From assembly GCA_030645355.1 (NCBI GenBank), contig JAUSNJ010000130.1, positions 62,001-126,000 on the forward strand: DNA of 64,000 nt. Reading direction: 5' to 3'. The translations under genes were made by a program, and so were the position numbers. The notes beneath the pieces are model-generated. The model made no database searches. It was given only the letters and a program-made list of their open reading frames with translations, and was not told where the DNA came from. The stretch is from Rhodoferax sp. (GTDB lineage Bacteria > Pseudomonadota > Gammaproteobacteria > Burkholderiales > Burkholderiaceae_C). How positions within the stretch are numbered: position 1 is the first letter of the stretch; each line of letters starts with the position of its first letter. This document shows, one piece after another, positions 42,812-49,336 of the stretch.

Positions 42812-43159
42812 CTACTTCAACTCATCAAGCAATACTTGCACCGCTTCAATCAAGGTGGGCAGCGCATTCTGGGCGATATTCCAAACGGTGCCCACATTGA
42901 CAGTGGCGTAGCCGTGGATCAGTTGGTTGCGGAAAGCGACGATCTGCGACAAGTCTGGAATACGGGCTGCTACCGCAGCATCCAGCTTTGCCAATTGGTT
43001 GAGCGCTTCGCCAATGACTTCAAACTTGCGCTCCACGGCGGCCTGCGCCATTGGGTTGTTGGTGTAGGCCGCTACGTCCATCCCTGCCGTAAACGATTGA
43101 ATCGCCAGGGCGGATTCACGCACATCCCACAAAAAGGCGCGTGGGTCACGCTGCTGCAT
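42812..43159 (-). CDS. hepT: HepT-like toxin of a MntA/HepT module
   Basis: 115 residues, all-helical HEPN (DUF86) protein. The HEPN nuclease motif R-x4-H-x-Y is intact in FRNQLIHGYATV (about residues 77-88). EAALNQL-like helix is EVIGEALNQLAKLDA. ATG 43159 overlaps the end of mntA by 14 bases, the usual arrangement of the type VII toxin-antitoxin pair, where the antitoxin AMPylates the Tyr of the HepT motif. Target RNA is unknown. Confidence 0.9.
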   Translation of the reverse strand: MQQRDPRAFLWDVRESALAIQSFTAGMDVAAYTNNPMAQAAVERKFEVIGEALNQLAKLDAAVAARIPDLSQIVAFRNQLIHGYATVNVGTVWNIAQNALPTLIEAVQVLLDELK

Positions 43160-43457
43160 AAATCGCTTCGCGGTTGCGGTTGATGCTGGCCAGCACGTAG
43201 GGGTTGCGCACGGCGCCGGGCTCCACCAAATCCACTCCGCGCCCCAGCAGAGCTTCCAACGCCGCCTTGGCGCCGAAGATTGTGTCCAGCCCGGGCTGCA
43301 CATCCGGCGCGAACTCCACCAGGAAGTCAGCGTCGCTGCTCTCGGGGTCAAAGTCGTCAGCCCGAGCGGCGGAGCCAAACACCTCTAACCGGCGAATGTG
43401 GTAGCGCTGGCAGATGGCAGAGATGCCTGAGCGGTGTTGGGCGATGGCGGGGTGCAT
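43146..43457 (-). CDS. mntA: MntA-like nucleotidyltransferase antitoxin
   Basis: 103 residues. Minimal nucleotidyltransferase motif GSX10DXD: EVFGSAARADDFDPESSDAD followed by FLVEF, with the catalytic Asp pair spaced as in the family. ATG 43457. Partner of HepT directly downstream. Neutralises the toxin by adding AMP groups to it in the described systems. Confidence 0.92.
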   Translation of the reverse strand: MHPAIAQHRSGISAICQRYHIRRLEVFGSAARADDFDPESSDADFLVEFAPDVQPGLDTIFGAKAALEALLGRGVDLVEPGAVRNPYVLASINRNREAIYAAA

Positions 43458-43476
43458 GGGCTGAAGTTTAAAGCCA

Positions 43477-43806
43477 TCAAGCCTGCCACACCCCAAACCC
43501 AGCCGAGCGCAGATCGATGCCAATCTCGATCTCCCTGTCCACGGCGTCTTTGTAAGTCATGGGGTTGAAGGCCTCGTACAGGTCGGGCAGCAGGCGCAGG
43601 CCGTATTGCTGCACATAGCTGTTGGCCTGGATGCCGGCCTTGTGCTTGTCAAAGCGCACGTCCGGGTCCAGACCCGTCATGCCCACGTAGACGCAGGGCT
43701 TGCCGGCTATGTAATGGGGGCTGTTCTTGCGAAAGCGGGGCTCCAGGAGCACGTCTTGGGAGAGCTCGACCACATAGACGTGGTGGTGGTGCTTACGGCG
43801 GGGCAT
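43477..43806 (-). CDS. GIY-YIG-fold nuclease-like protein
   Basis: 109 residues. The core HVYVVELSQDVLL...KPCVYVGMTGLDPDVRFDKH matches GIY-YIG domains (VYV-VYVG with the following R and K/H), but the chain is short and the first motif is VYV, so activity is uncertain. Ends 20 bases before mntA begins, so it may share the transcript of the toxin-antitoxin pair. Start ATG 43806. Confidence 0.72.
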   Translation of the reverse strand: MPRRKHHHHVYVVELSQDVLLEPRFRKNSPHYIAGKPCVYVGMTGLDPDVRFDKHKAGIQANSYVQQYGLRLLPDLYEAFNPMTYKDAVDREIEIGIDLRSAGFGVWQA

Positions 43807-43891
43807 GGTGTGGGCTGGGTGATTCCCACCATTATTGATTGACCACTAAGCTCTTGGGGAAAAAACCCCCGCGCTTTAGGCCGATGCGGGC

Positions 43892-44107
43892 TCAGAGGGC
43901 CGGCGTGATCCGCTTTTGCTCCACGAACTCGGTGTACTGTGTCAGCGGAATGGCGGTCAAACCGGCGGCGCCGTTTTCTTCCATCCAACTCAGCGTGGCG
44001 CTGTCAGCCGTTAGCTCAACCTCCACGGGGCCCTTCGGGATCACGATGGGCGCACCGTCGCCGGGGCGGTAGGTCACGTGGTCGTTGACGGTGGCGTGTT
44101 GGGACAT
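43892..44107 (-). CDS. Small hypothetical protein
   Basis: 71 residues, beta-rich: NDHVTYRPGDGAPIVIPKGP followed by VEVELTADSATLSWMEENGAAG. No known family recognised. ATG 44107 with a GGAG-like site upstream. Isolated small gene between the GIY-YIG-like gene and udk; may be real since the frame has good third-position GC. Confidence 0.6.
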   Translation of the reverse strand: MSQHATVNDHVTYRPGDGAPIVIPKGPVEVELTADSATLSWMEENGAAGLTAIPLTQYTEFVEQKRITPAL

Positions 44108-44190
44108 GGTGGGCTCCTAAAAGCCCATTACATGAGGGCTGCGCGCCGCGGTCTGTGGGATAGCGCACATCCTTGCCTTGGGCAAGGGCG

Positions 44191-44832
44191 TCAGGCCCGC
44201 CCCAAATCGCGAATCAGGGACGCGACCTTGGTGGTGATGATGTCCACCGCCGGCGCGTTGGCGCCATGCGGGAAGATCACATCGGCGTGGCGCTTGGTGG
44301 GCTCGATGAACTGCTTGTGCATGGGGCGTACCGTGTCGAGGTACTGCTGGATCACGCTCTCGGTGCTGCGCCCGCGTTCGGAAATATCGCGCTGCAGGCG
44401 GCGGATAAAGCGCACATCGGCCGCCGTGTCGACAAAAATCTTCAGCGACATCATCTTGCGCAGGTCGGCATCAAACAGCGCAAACAGGCCTTCCACCACG
44501 ATCACCGGAGCGGGCTGGACGGTAACGGTTCTGCTGGAGCGGTTGTCCGCCGCAAAGTCGTACAAGGGCATTTCAATCGCCTCGCCACGGCACAGCGCTT
44601 GCACCTGCTGCACCATCAGCGGCCAGTCAAACGCCTGCGGGTGGTCGTAGTTCGTCTTGCGCCGCTCCTCTGGCGACATGTGGGACTGGTCGCTGTAGTA
44701 GTCATCCTGCATCACCACCGCGGCCATCTCCGGCCCGATGGAGGCCAGCACCTCACGCGTGACCGTGGACTTGCCACTGCCGCTGCCGCCTGCGACACCG
44801 ATGACGAAGGGCTTGCCGTTGGCGTTGTTCAT
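44191..44832 (-). CDS. udk: Uridine kinase
   Basis: 213 residues. P-loop GVAGGSGSGKSTVTREVL (about residues 11-28), VMQDDYYSDQSHMSPEER, and VIVVEGLFALFDADLRKMMS with FVDTAADVRFIRRLQRD, the uridine/cytidine kinase family. Phosphorylates uridine with ATP or GTP in pyrimidine salvage. ATG 44832 overlaps the stop of the preceding gene as ATGA, so it is coupled to that small secreted protein. Could also act as a phosphoribulokinase-like family member, but the length and motifs favour Udk. Confidence 0.9.
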   Translation of the reverse strand: MNNANGKPFVIGVAGGSGSGKSTVTREVLASIGPEMAAVVMQDDYYSDQSHMSPEERRKTNYDHPQAFDWPLMVQQVQALCRGEAIEMPLYDFAADNRSSRTVTVQPAPVIVVEGLFALFDADLRKMMSLKIFVDTAADVRFIRRLQRDISERGRSTESVIQQYLDTVRPMHKQFIEPTKRHADVIFPHGANAPAVDIITTKVASLIRDLGRA

Positions 44833-45227
44833 TTGGCCTTCGTGTACGGACGTGCCCGCATGGTCATTTGAATGCCTGAATTTTCTGCAACGACTCTTTT
44901 GTAGAGGCCCTTGCACTCATCTGCACTGAGGTTTCTGTCTGCCCTCGCGGCAGCCTCCAGGGTTGTGATTTCGGCAAGAATTTTTTCGAGGGCGGGGCGA
45001 CTATTCGGGTCCAGCAGGCCGCTCTTCAGGCCCTGGTCCACCGCACCGGCATAGTCTCTGCGCTCGCGGAAGATGGCAGCCAGGCATCCTGCCTGTGGAT
45101 GGCGTTCACTGGCCTGCCCCGGGTTCGCGACAGGTCCCGCTGAAGCGGGGTTCTGCGCGGGTGTCTGGGCCAGCAGAAGGCCGGACGCCAGCAGGGTTGA
45201 CAGGGCAAGCAGAGTGAGTTTGTTCAT
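44829..45227 (-). CDS. Small secreted hypothetical protein
   Basis: 132 residues with signal peptide about 1-20 (NKLTLLALSTLLASGLLLAQ). The mature part is Ala-rich with KILAEITTLEAAARADRN and conserved Cys in AGCLAAIFRERRDY and DECKGLYKR. No recognised domain. Overlaps udk by 4 bases (ATGA), an odd combination of a secreted protein with a nucleoside kinase. Confidence 0.68.
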   Translation of the reverse strand: MNKLTLLALSTLLASGLLLAQTPAQNPASAGPVANPGQASERHPQAGCLAAIFRERRDYAGAVDQGLKSGLLDPNSRPALEKILAEITTLEAAARADRNLSADECKGLYKRVVAENSGIQMTMRARPYTKAK

Positions 45228-45246
45228 GGGTAATCTCTTTGCTGGT

Positions 45247-45519
45247 TCAGGCCTCTGGCCCAAACAGGTCATTGAGCGATTTTGTGCCTGTGGGCGCTGC
45301 GGACGAGGTCATGGGCACGCCCTTGGGGTATTCCTCGGCAATGCGGTCTTCCCAGTAGGTGGCCGGGGTGGGCGCGTTGCACAGCCGGCGAAACACCTCG
45401 TGCGGTACCTGCTTGTAGGCCAGCGTGCTCTTGTTGTCCCAATGCAAGTCCAACTGCTGCGACTCGGGGTTGTAGTCGGCCCGGCGGATGCGCCCGCTGG
45501 TGAAGGTTTTGCTGAGCAT
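45247..45519 (-). CDS. KTSC domain protein
   Basis: 90 residues. Contains the KTSC pattern: YNPESQQLDLHWDNKSTLAY, then KQVPHEVFRRLCNAPTPATY and WEDRIAEEYP, typical of a small family found next to lysyl-tRNA synthetase domains or alone. Function unknown. Divergent from the DUF2892 gene at 45661. Confidence 0.85.
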   Translation of the reverse strand: MLSKTFTSGRIRRADYNPESQQLDLHWDNKSTLAYKQVPHEVFRRLCNAPTPATYWEDRIAEEYPKGVPMTSSAAPTGTKSLNDLFGPEA

Positions 45520-45617
45520 GGTCGTTCCTCCCTTTTCTTGCCGTCAGACTGGCAAGGGTCGCAATTTTACAAGCCAGCTTTTTTTTGGAAAAACCTGAAC
45601 CCTTTTGGATTCGGGCG

Positions 45618-45641
45618 GCCTCTAGGTAGTGGTCATCCACT
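45618..45641 (+). promoter_or_regulatory. Repeated GTCATCCACT motif upstream of DUF2892 gene
   Basis: GCCTC-n-AGGTA-nnn-GTCATCCACT here and again at 46452-46475, 21 of 24 positions identical, each ending 18-19 bases before the ATG of a small membrane protein gene. Either an ECF sigma-dependent promoter element or a regulator site serving the sigma gene that lies between the two copies. Confidence 0.55.
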
Positions 45642-45660
45642 TCAACTTAAGGTCTAAAAC

Positions 45661-45870
45661 ATGTTCTTCTTGAAACGTAATCTCCCTACCTGGGAACGCG
45701 CTGCTCGTATCATTGGCGGCGTCGCTGTTTGGGCTGCCGTCGCTGGCGGTTTGACCACGGGCACCGTCACCTGGGTGGCTCTGGCGACTGCTGCCACCCT
45801 GGTGCTGACCGCGTTTGTCGGGTTTTGCCCAGCATGCGCCATGGCGGGACGCCGCTATCTGGATAAATAA
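45661..45870 (+). CDS. DUF2892 (YgaP-like) small membrane protein
   Basis: 69 residues, two membrane helices (IIGGVAVWAAVAGGLTTGTV and ALATAATLVLTAFVGFCP), with NLPTWERAARIIGG at the start and FCPACAMAGRR near the end, the Cys-containing DUF2892 signature. Begins 2 bases before the ECF sigma gene, so cotranscribed. Function unknown. Confidence 0.82.
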   Translation: MFFLKRNLPTWERAARIIGGVAVWAAVAGGLTTGTVTWVALATAATLVLTAFVGFCPACAMAGRRYLDK

Positions 45871-45872
45871 CT

Positions 45873-46463
45873 ATGCCCCGTGCCGAAACGCAATTGATTG
45901 AAGCCGCCCGCCTGGGCGACTCCGCCGCCATTTCAGAGCTGCTGGTCGTGTGCCAGCCGGATCTGAAACGGTTTGCCCGGCGCACGTGCTCCACCACCGA
46001 GGACGCGGAAGACGCTGTGCAGGTTGCGCTTTGGCAGCTCTACCGCAAGGTGGGGCTGTTGCGCTGCGCTGCCACGTTCACCACCTGGATGTTCAGGATC
46101 GTGGAGCGCGAGTGCTACCGCCTGTACCGGCGTGCCAGGGGCACCGAGCCGCTGGACGACGTGCTGGAACACGACCTGCCCGCCGCACCCAAGGTTCCCA
46201 TCGACCTGCGGCTGGACCTGGTCCGCGCCATGGAGCGGCTGACACCGCCCTACCGCGAGGTGCTGATACTGCGTGATGTGCACGAGCTGACAGCACCCGA
46301 AGTGGCCGCCCAACTGGGCCTGAGCCTGGAGGCTGTGAAGAGCCGACTGCACCGGGCGCGCGCCCAGGTGCGTGAGCATCTGCTGGCCAGCGGCTATTGG
46401 CTCAAAGATGGCGCGCCGGAGCCAATGCATGAACCCTTTTGCGAAACCCAAGCCTCCAGGTAA
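45873..46463 (+). CDS. ECF-type RNA polymerase sigma factor
   Basis: 196 residues. Region 2 about 10-85 (CSTTEDAEDAVQVALWQLYR, FTTWMFRIVERECYRLYRRA) and region 4 about 125-180 (LTPPYREVLILRDVHELTAP, LSLEAVKSRLHRARAQVREH). The C-terminal extension of about 25 residues has a late Cys. No anti-sigma gene of the usual zinc type follows; the neighbours are two DUF2892-like membrane proteins, which may take that role. Confidence 0.93.
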   Translation: MPRAETQLIEAARLGDSAAISELLVVCQPDLKRFARRTCSTTEDAEDAVQVALWQLYRKVGLLRCAATFTTWMFRIVERECYRLYRRARGTEPLDDVLEHDLPAAPKVPIDLRLDLVRAMERLTPPYREVLILRDVHELTAPEVAAQLGLSLEAVKSRLHRARAQVREHLLASGYWLKDGAPEPMHEPFCETQASR

Positions 46464-46475
46464 GAGTCATCCACT
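46452..46475 (+). promoter_or_regulatory. Repeated GTCATCCACT motif, second copy
   Basis: Second copy of the element at 45618-45641. It overlaps the last codons of the ECF sigma gene and lies 18 bases before the ATG of the next small membrane protein gene. Confidence 0.55.
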
Positions 46476-46493
46476 CTTCAGGACGTTTTCACC

Positions 46494-46715
46494 ATGTATT
46501 GCAGCAGTTCAGTCTCGGTTCATCTTCTGCGCGGCGCCGCCGCCATCGGTTTGATTTTTGCGGCCTTCTTCTTGAGTAGTTATGGCGTCGTATGGTCAGC
46601 CATGGCGGGCATTGGGGCGGTTGTGTTGCTGCGCGGATGCCCCATGTGCTGGCTGATGGGTTTGTTTGAAACCATCAAGCAAAAAGGCCACGCTAACGAA
46701 AGAATGGGCCAATAA
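46494..46715 (+). CDS. DUF2892-like small membrane protein
   Basis: 73 residues; two hydrophobic segments (RGAAAIGLIFAAFFLSSYG and VWSAMAGIGAVVLLRGCPMC) and a Cys pair CPMCWLMGLF, similar in size and plan to the DUF2892 protein upstream. ATG 46494. Followed 10 bases later by the next gene of the operon. Confidence 0.78.
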   Translation: MYCSSSVSVHLLRGAAAIGLIFAAFFLSSYGVVWSAMAGIGAVVLLRGCPMCWLMGLFETIKQKGHANERMGQ

Positions 46716-46725
46716 TCCCCAAGCC

Positions 46726-47268
46726 ATGTTGCAGATTTCCGTTTCAAGCCATCGAATCTTTGAGATCGGCTGCAACCAGGCCCAAGTGGAGCAGCACCTA
46801 CGCGACTTTGGCCGCGTGCTGGAAGACCTGCCGGCATTGAAGGTGGTCAACGTATGGGGGCCGAACCAGTACCGCATCGCCTACAGCGCAGTCATTGCCG
46901 GGGTCTATCAGGTCGATCTATTGAGCGACGTACAGGTCTGGCTGGACACAGAAAACCACGTGCTGGCCGTATCACCCTTGCAGGGCTGCCCCGTCGTGAT
47001 GGCGCAGGCCACGCTGCGGTCGTTAACCGGGCAGGGGCAATACACCAGCACGATGGCGCTGCAAAGCCAAGGCAGCCGCACCGCAGCAACCTATGACGTG
47101 GGCATTACCGCCGCCATTCCCAAACCGGTGCGCCTGAGTCTGGTGCCCGACGTGATTGCACGCAACGCCGTGCAGGCCGTGGTGAAGCATCGTCTGGATG
47201 ACATTACCAACCTCTTCATCGAGCGCACCGTGCAGCGCCTGGAACATCAGCCTGTTGCGGGGCGCTGA
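46726..47268 (+). CDS. SRPBCC-like (DUF3809/CoxG-type) hypothetical protein
   Basis: 180 residues, no membrane segment. Alternating strands and a long final helix (PDVIARNAVQAVVKHRLDDI) look like the SRPBCC/START-like fold; the sequence RDFGRVLEDLPALKVVNVWG is typical of a lipid-binding family. ATG 46726, 10 bases after the small membrane protein. Function unknown; fourth gene of the sigma operon. Confidence 0.55.
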   Translation: MLQISVSSHRIFEIGCNQAQVEQHLRDFGRVLEDLPALKVVNVWGPNQYRIAYSAVIAGVYQVDLLSDVQVWLDTENHVLAVSPLQGCPVVMAQATLRSLTGQGQYTSTMALQSQGSRTAATYDVGITAAIPKPVRLSLVPDVIARNAVQAVVKHRLDDITNLFIERTVQRLEHQPVAGR

Positions 47269-47292
47269 GGTTGTTATGTGTCAAATCGGCCT

Positions 47293-47340
47293 CTAGCCCT
47301 CGTGGAATATGCGTGAGCAGCTACCAAAAGCGTAGCAATT
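47293..47340 (+). repeat. Intergenic hairpin repeat, copy 7 of 9
   Basis: CTAGCCCTCGTGGAATATGC then GTGAGCAGCTAC-CAAAAGC-GTAGCAAT; stem GCTAC/GTAGC. Directly upstream of a NYN-gene fragment. Confidence 0.85.
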
Positions 47341-47377
47341 CAAACCTTGTACCATGGTGTAGGCGAGGGACTCTTCC

Positions 47378-47464
47378 ATGGCCACCAACACCAGCCAGAA
47401 GCTAGCCGTCATGATCGACGCCGACAATATGCAGGCATCCGTCATCCAGGAGCTACTGGCCGAA
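47378..47464 (+). pseudogene. NYN-domain gene fragment (first 29 codons)
   Basis: Translates as MATNTSQKLAVMIDADNMQA then SVIQELLAE, nearly the same DNA as the start of the intact NYN gene at 50769 with only a few changes, so it is a recent copy. It runs into unrelated sequence after about 29 codons and the frame then stops at 47497, overlapping the start of the cold-shock gene at 47478. It may supply the promoter or leader for that gene. Confidence 0.8.
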
Positions 47465-47477
47465 AACGGGGGGACGA

Positions 47478-48056
47478 ATGAACCAGCCACGCTATAGCGG
47501 CAAACTGAAGAAATGGAATGCCGAGCGCGGCTTTGGTTTTGTCGTGGCCGACGACGGCGGGCAGGACATCTTTGTCCACATCAGCGCTTTCGCACGCGAT
47601 GGCCGTCAGCCCATGGAGGGCGAGGTGCTGAGCTTTGAGGTGGAGCCGGACCGCAATGGCAAGCGCAGTGCTGTGCGGGTGCGCAGACCCGGCGATACAC
47701 GTCCGCACGCAGCTCCATTGCGCCCGGTGCGGCTCAGCACATCGGGCAGAGACAACTCCAGCGGATTCCTAAGCAAGCTGATCAGCGCCGTGCTGGTTTG
47801 TGCCTTGCTGTGGTTTGGCTACAGCCAGTACGCCAAGCGCGCCGCAACGTATGGGTCGGTGTTGCCGGCCTCACCTGCAAGCCTATCGTCCGCCAAGTTG
47901 CCGGTGCCCCCAGACTTCAAGTGTGACGGACGCAATATGTGCAGCCAGATGAGCTCATGCCGCGAAGCAACCTTGTTCCTGCAGAACTGCCCCGGCATGA
48001 AGATGGATGGCAACGGGGACGGCGTGCCGTGCGAGCAGCAGTTGTGCACGAAATAG
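47478..48056 (+). CDS. Cold-shock domain / transmembrane / excalibur domain protein
   Basis: 192 residues. About 5-68 is a cold-shock domain with the RNP-like motifs KKWNAERGFGFVV and DIFVHISAF. About 95-112 is a membrane segment (LISAVLVCALLWFGYSQ). About 145-192 is an excalibur-like calcium motif with Cys pairs, ending GMKMDGNGDGVPCEQQLC, which resembles the D-x-D-G-D-G-x-x-CE pattern. The cold-shock part should be cytoplasmic and the excalibur part periplasmic. ATG 47478 has GGGGGA upstream. Confidence 0.82.
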   Translation: MNQPRYSGKLKKWNAERGFGFVVADDGGQDIFVHISAFARDGRQPMEGEVLSFEVEPDRNGKRSAVRVRRPGDTRPHAAPLRPVRLSTSGRDNSSGFLSKLISAVLVCALLWFGYSQYAKRAATYGSVLPASPASLSSAKLPVPPDFKCDGRNMCSQMSSCREATLFLQNCPGMKMDGNGDGVPCEQQLCTK

Positions 48057-48060
48057 GGCG

Positions 48061-48108
48061 CTAGCCCTCGTGGAATATGCGCAAGCAGCTATCAAAAGCG
48101 TAGCGAAT
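48061..48108 (+). repeat. Intergenic hairpin repeat, copy 8 of 9
   Basis: CTAGCCCTCGTGGAATATGC then GCAAGCAGCTAT-CAAAAGC-GTAGCGAA; the closing pair is T.G wobble. Between convergent genes at 48056 and 48188. Confidence 0.85.
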
Positions 48109-48187
48109 CCAGTTGTGCAGGAAGCCCGGCTCAATTCGCGGTGTGTTTGCGGCTGACTGCTTTGGGTTTGCCATGTCGCAGATTCCA

Positions 48188-49072
48188 TTAAGCCTTGTTC
48201 CAAATCACCAGCCCAATGCCGCCCATGATGGCGCAGGCCGACAGCGCCATGGGCCACGTGGCGGCTTCGCCCAACAACACGATGCCGCCCAATGCCGCGA
48301 TGACAGGCACGCTGAGCTGCACCGTGGCCGCGTGCGTGGCCTGCAGTGTGGGCAGCACGCGGTACCACACGGCGTAGCCCACACCCGATGTCAGCGCGCC
48401 AGAGGCCACTGCGTACAGCACGCCGCTGCTGCTCAGGTGCGACTGCGGCAGCGCCACCGCACTGAGCACCAGCGCCATGGGGACGGTGCGTACAAAGTTG
48501 CCCGCCGTCACCGCCGTAGGGTTGTTGGCGCCGCCGTGGGCTTGTTTGCGCCTGCCGCGCAGCGAATAGGCGCCCCAGGCCACTCCCGCGCCCAACATGG
48601 CCGCCGAGCCCCCAAACCCCGGGGTTGCCAGGCCCGGCAGCATCAGCGCCGTGAGCCCCGCGACCGCCAGCGCAAAACCGCCAAGCTGCAGCGTGCGCAT
48701 GCGTTCGCCCTGGTACAGCCCCCAAGCAATCATGGTGGCCTGCACCGCGCCAAACAGCAACAGCGCGCCGGTGGCAGCCGTCATGCTCAAGTAGGCAAAC
48801 GAAAACCCGGCCGCATAAACAAACAAAGCCAATGCCGACCAGCCGTCGCCGGGCAGCGTGGTCGTCGTCGGCCTTTGGGGCTGTGCGTCTTGTTTGTGCT
48901 GCAGCCACCACACCAGGGCGCCCAGGGTGATGGCGCCGGACAACAACCGCACACTGGTGAAGCTTGCCGCGTCAATAGCGCCGCCCTTGAGCGCCACCCG
49001 GCACAGCAGGGAGTTGCCAGCAAACGCCAGCATGGCCAAAGCAACCAGCGAAAAATTGAGTAGGGAGCCCAT
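48188..49072 (-). CDS. EamA/DMT family transporter
   Basis: 294 residues with about ten membrane segments in two EamA repeats: FAGNSLLCRVALKGGAIDAA near the start and a second repeat GALTSGVGYAVWYRVLPTLQ. Ends in ACAIMGGIGLVIWNKA. These inner-membrane proteins export or import small metabolites. Monocistronic; substrate unknown. Confidence 0.92.
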   Translation of the reverse strand: MGSLLNFSLVALAMLAFAGNSLLCRVALKGGAIDAASFTSVRLLSGAITLGALVWWLQHKQDAQPQRPTTTTLPGDGWSALALFVYAAGFSFAYLSMTAATGALLLFGAVQATMIAWGLYQGERMRTLQLGGFALAVAGLTALMLPGLATPGFGGSAAMLGAGVAWGAYSLRGRRKQAHGGANNPTAVTAGNFVRTVPMALVLSAVALPQSHLSSSGVLYAVASGALTSGVGYAVWYRVLPTLQATHAATVQLSVPVIAALGGIVLLGEAATWPMALSACAIMGGIGLVIWNKA

Positions 49073-49117
49073 GACAGATCAGTTTACGCCTGACCTTGCT
49101 ATGTGGGAAATATGCCT

Positions 49118-49165
49118 CTAGCCCTCGTGGAATATGCCTATACCGCTACCAAAAGCGTAGCATTT
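49118..49165 (+). repeat. Intergenic hairpin repeat, copy 9 of 9
   Basis: CTAGCCCTCGTGGAATATGC then CTATACCGCTAC-CAAAAGC-GTAGCATT; stem GCTAC/GTAGC. Immediately upstream of the second NYN-gene fragment, as copy 7 is of the first. Confidence 0.85.
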
Positions 49166-49170
49166 AAACC

Positions 49171-49223
49171 TTGACGCCTACAACGCACAGGCATCCGTCA
49201 TTCGGGAGCAGCTGACCGAGGTG
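49171..49223 (+). pseudogene. NYN-domain gene fragment (internal codons)
   Basis: TTGACGCCTACAACGCACAG then GCATCCGTCATTCGG reads as LDAYNAQASVIREQLTEV, matching codons 13-30 of the intact NYN gene at 50769 (IDADNAQASVIQELLAEV). It has no start codon and no continuation, so it is a dead remnant. Confidence 0.75.
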
Positions 49224-49226
49224 CGT

Positions 49227-49310
49227 TTAGTCCAGCGCAGCAACTTTGACGAAGCGCTGTTGGGCGGTTAGTTCTTCTAACCGGAAGTGGAGGATGGATT
49301 GGGGTGGCAT
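49227..49310 (-). pseudogene. DUF924 gene fragment (first 27 codons)
   Basis: Reads MPPQSILHFRLEELTAQQRF then VKVAALD and stops. Compare the intact DUF924 start (TPQDILDFWFDELSAKQHFV) at 36331. The frame is closed by a stop and it directly abuts the NYN remnant, so both are debris of a rearrangement. Confidence 0.75.
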
Positions 49311-49336
49311 GGGGTAGGCGATGAGGAGGCCAGAGG

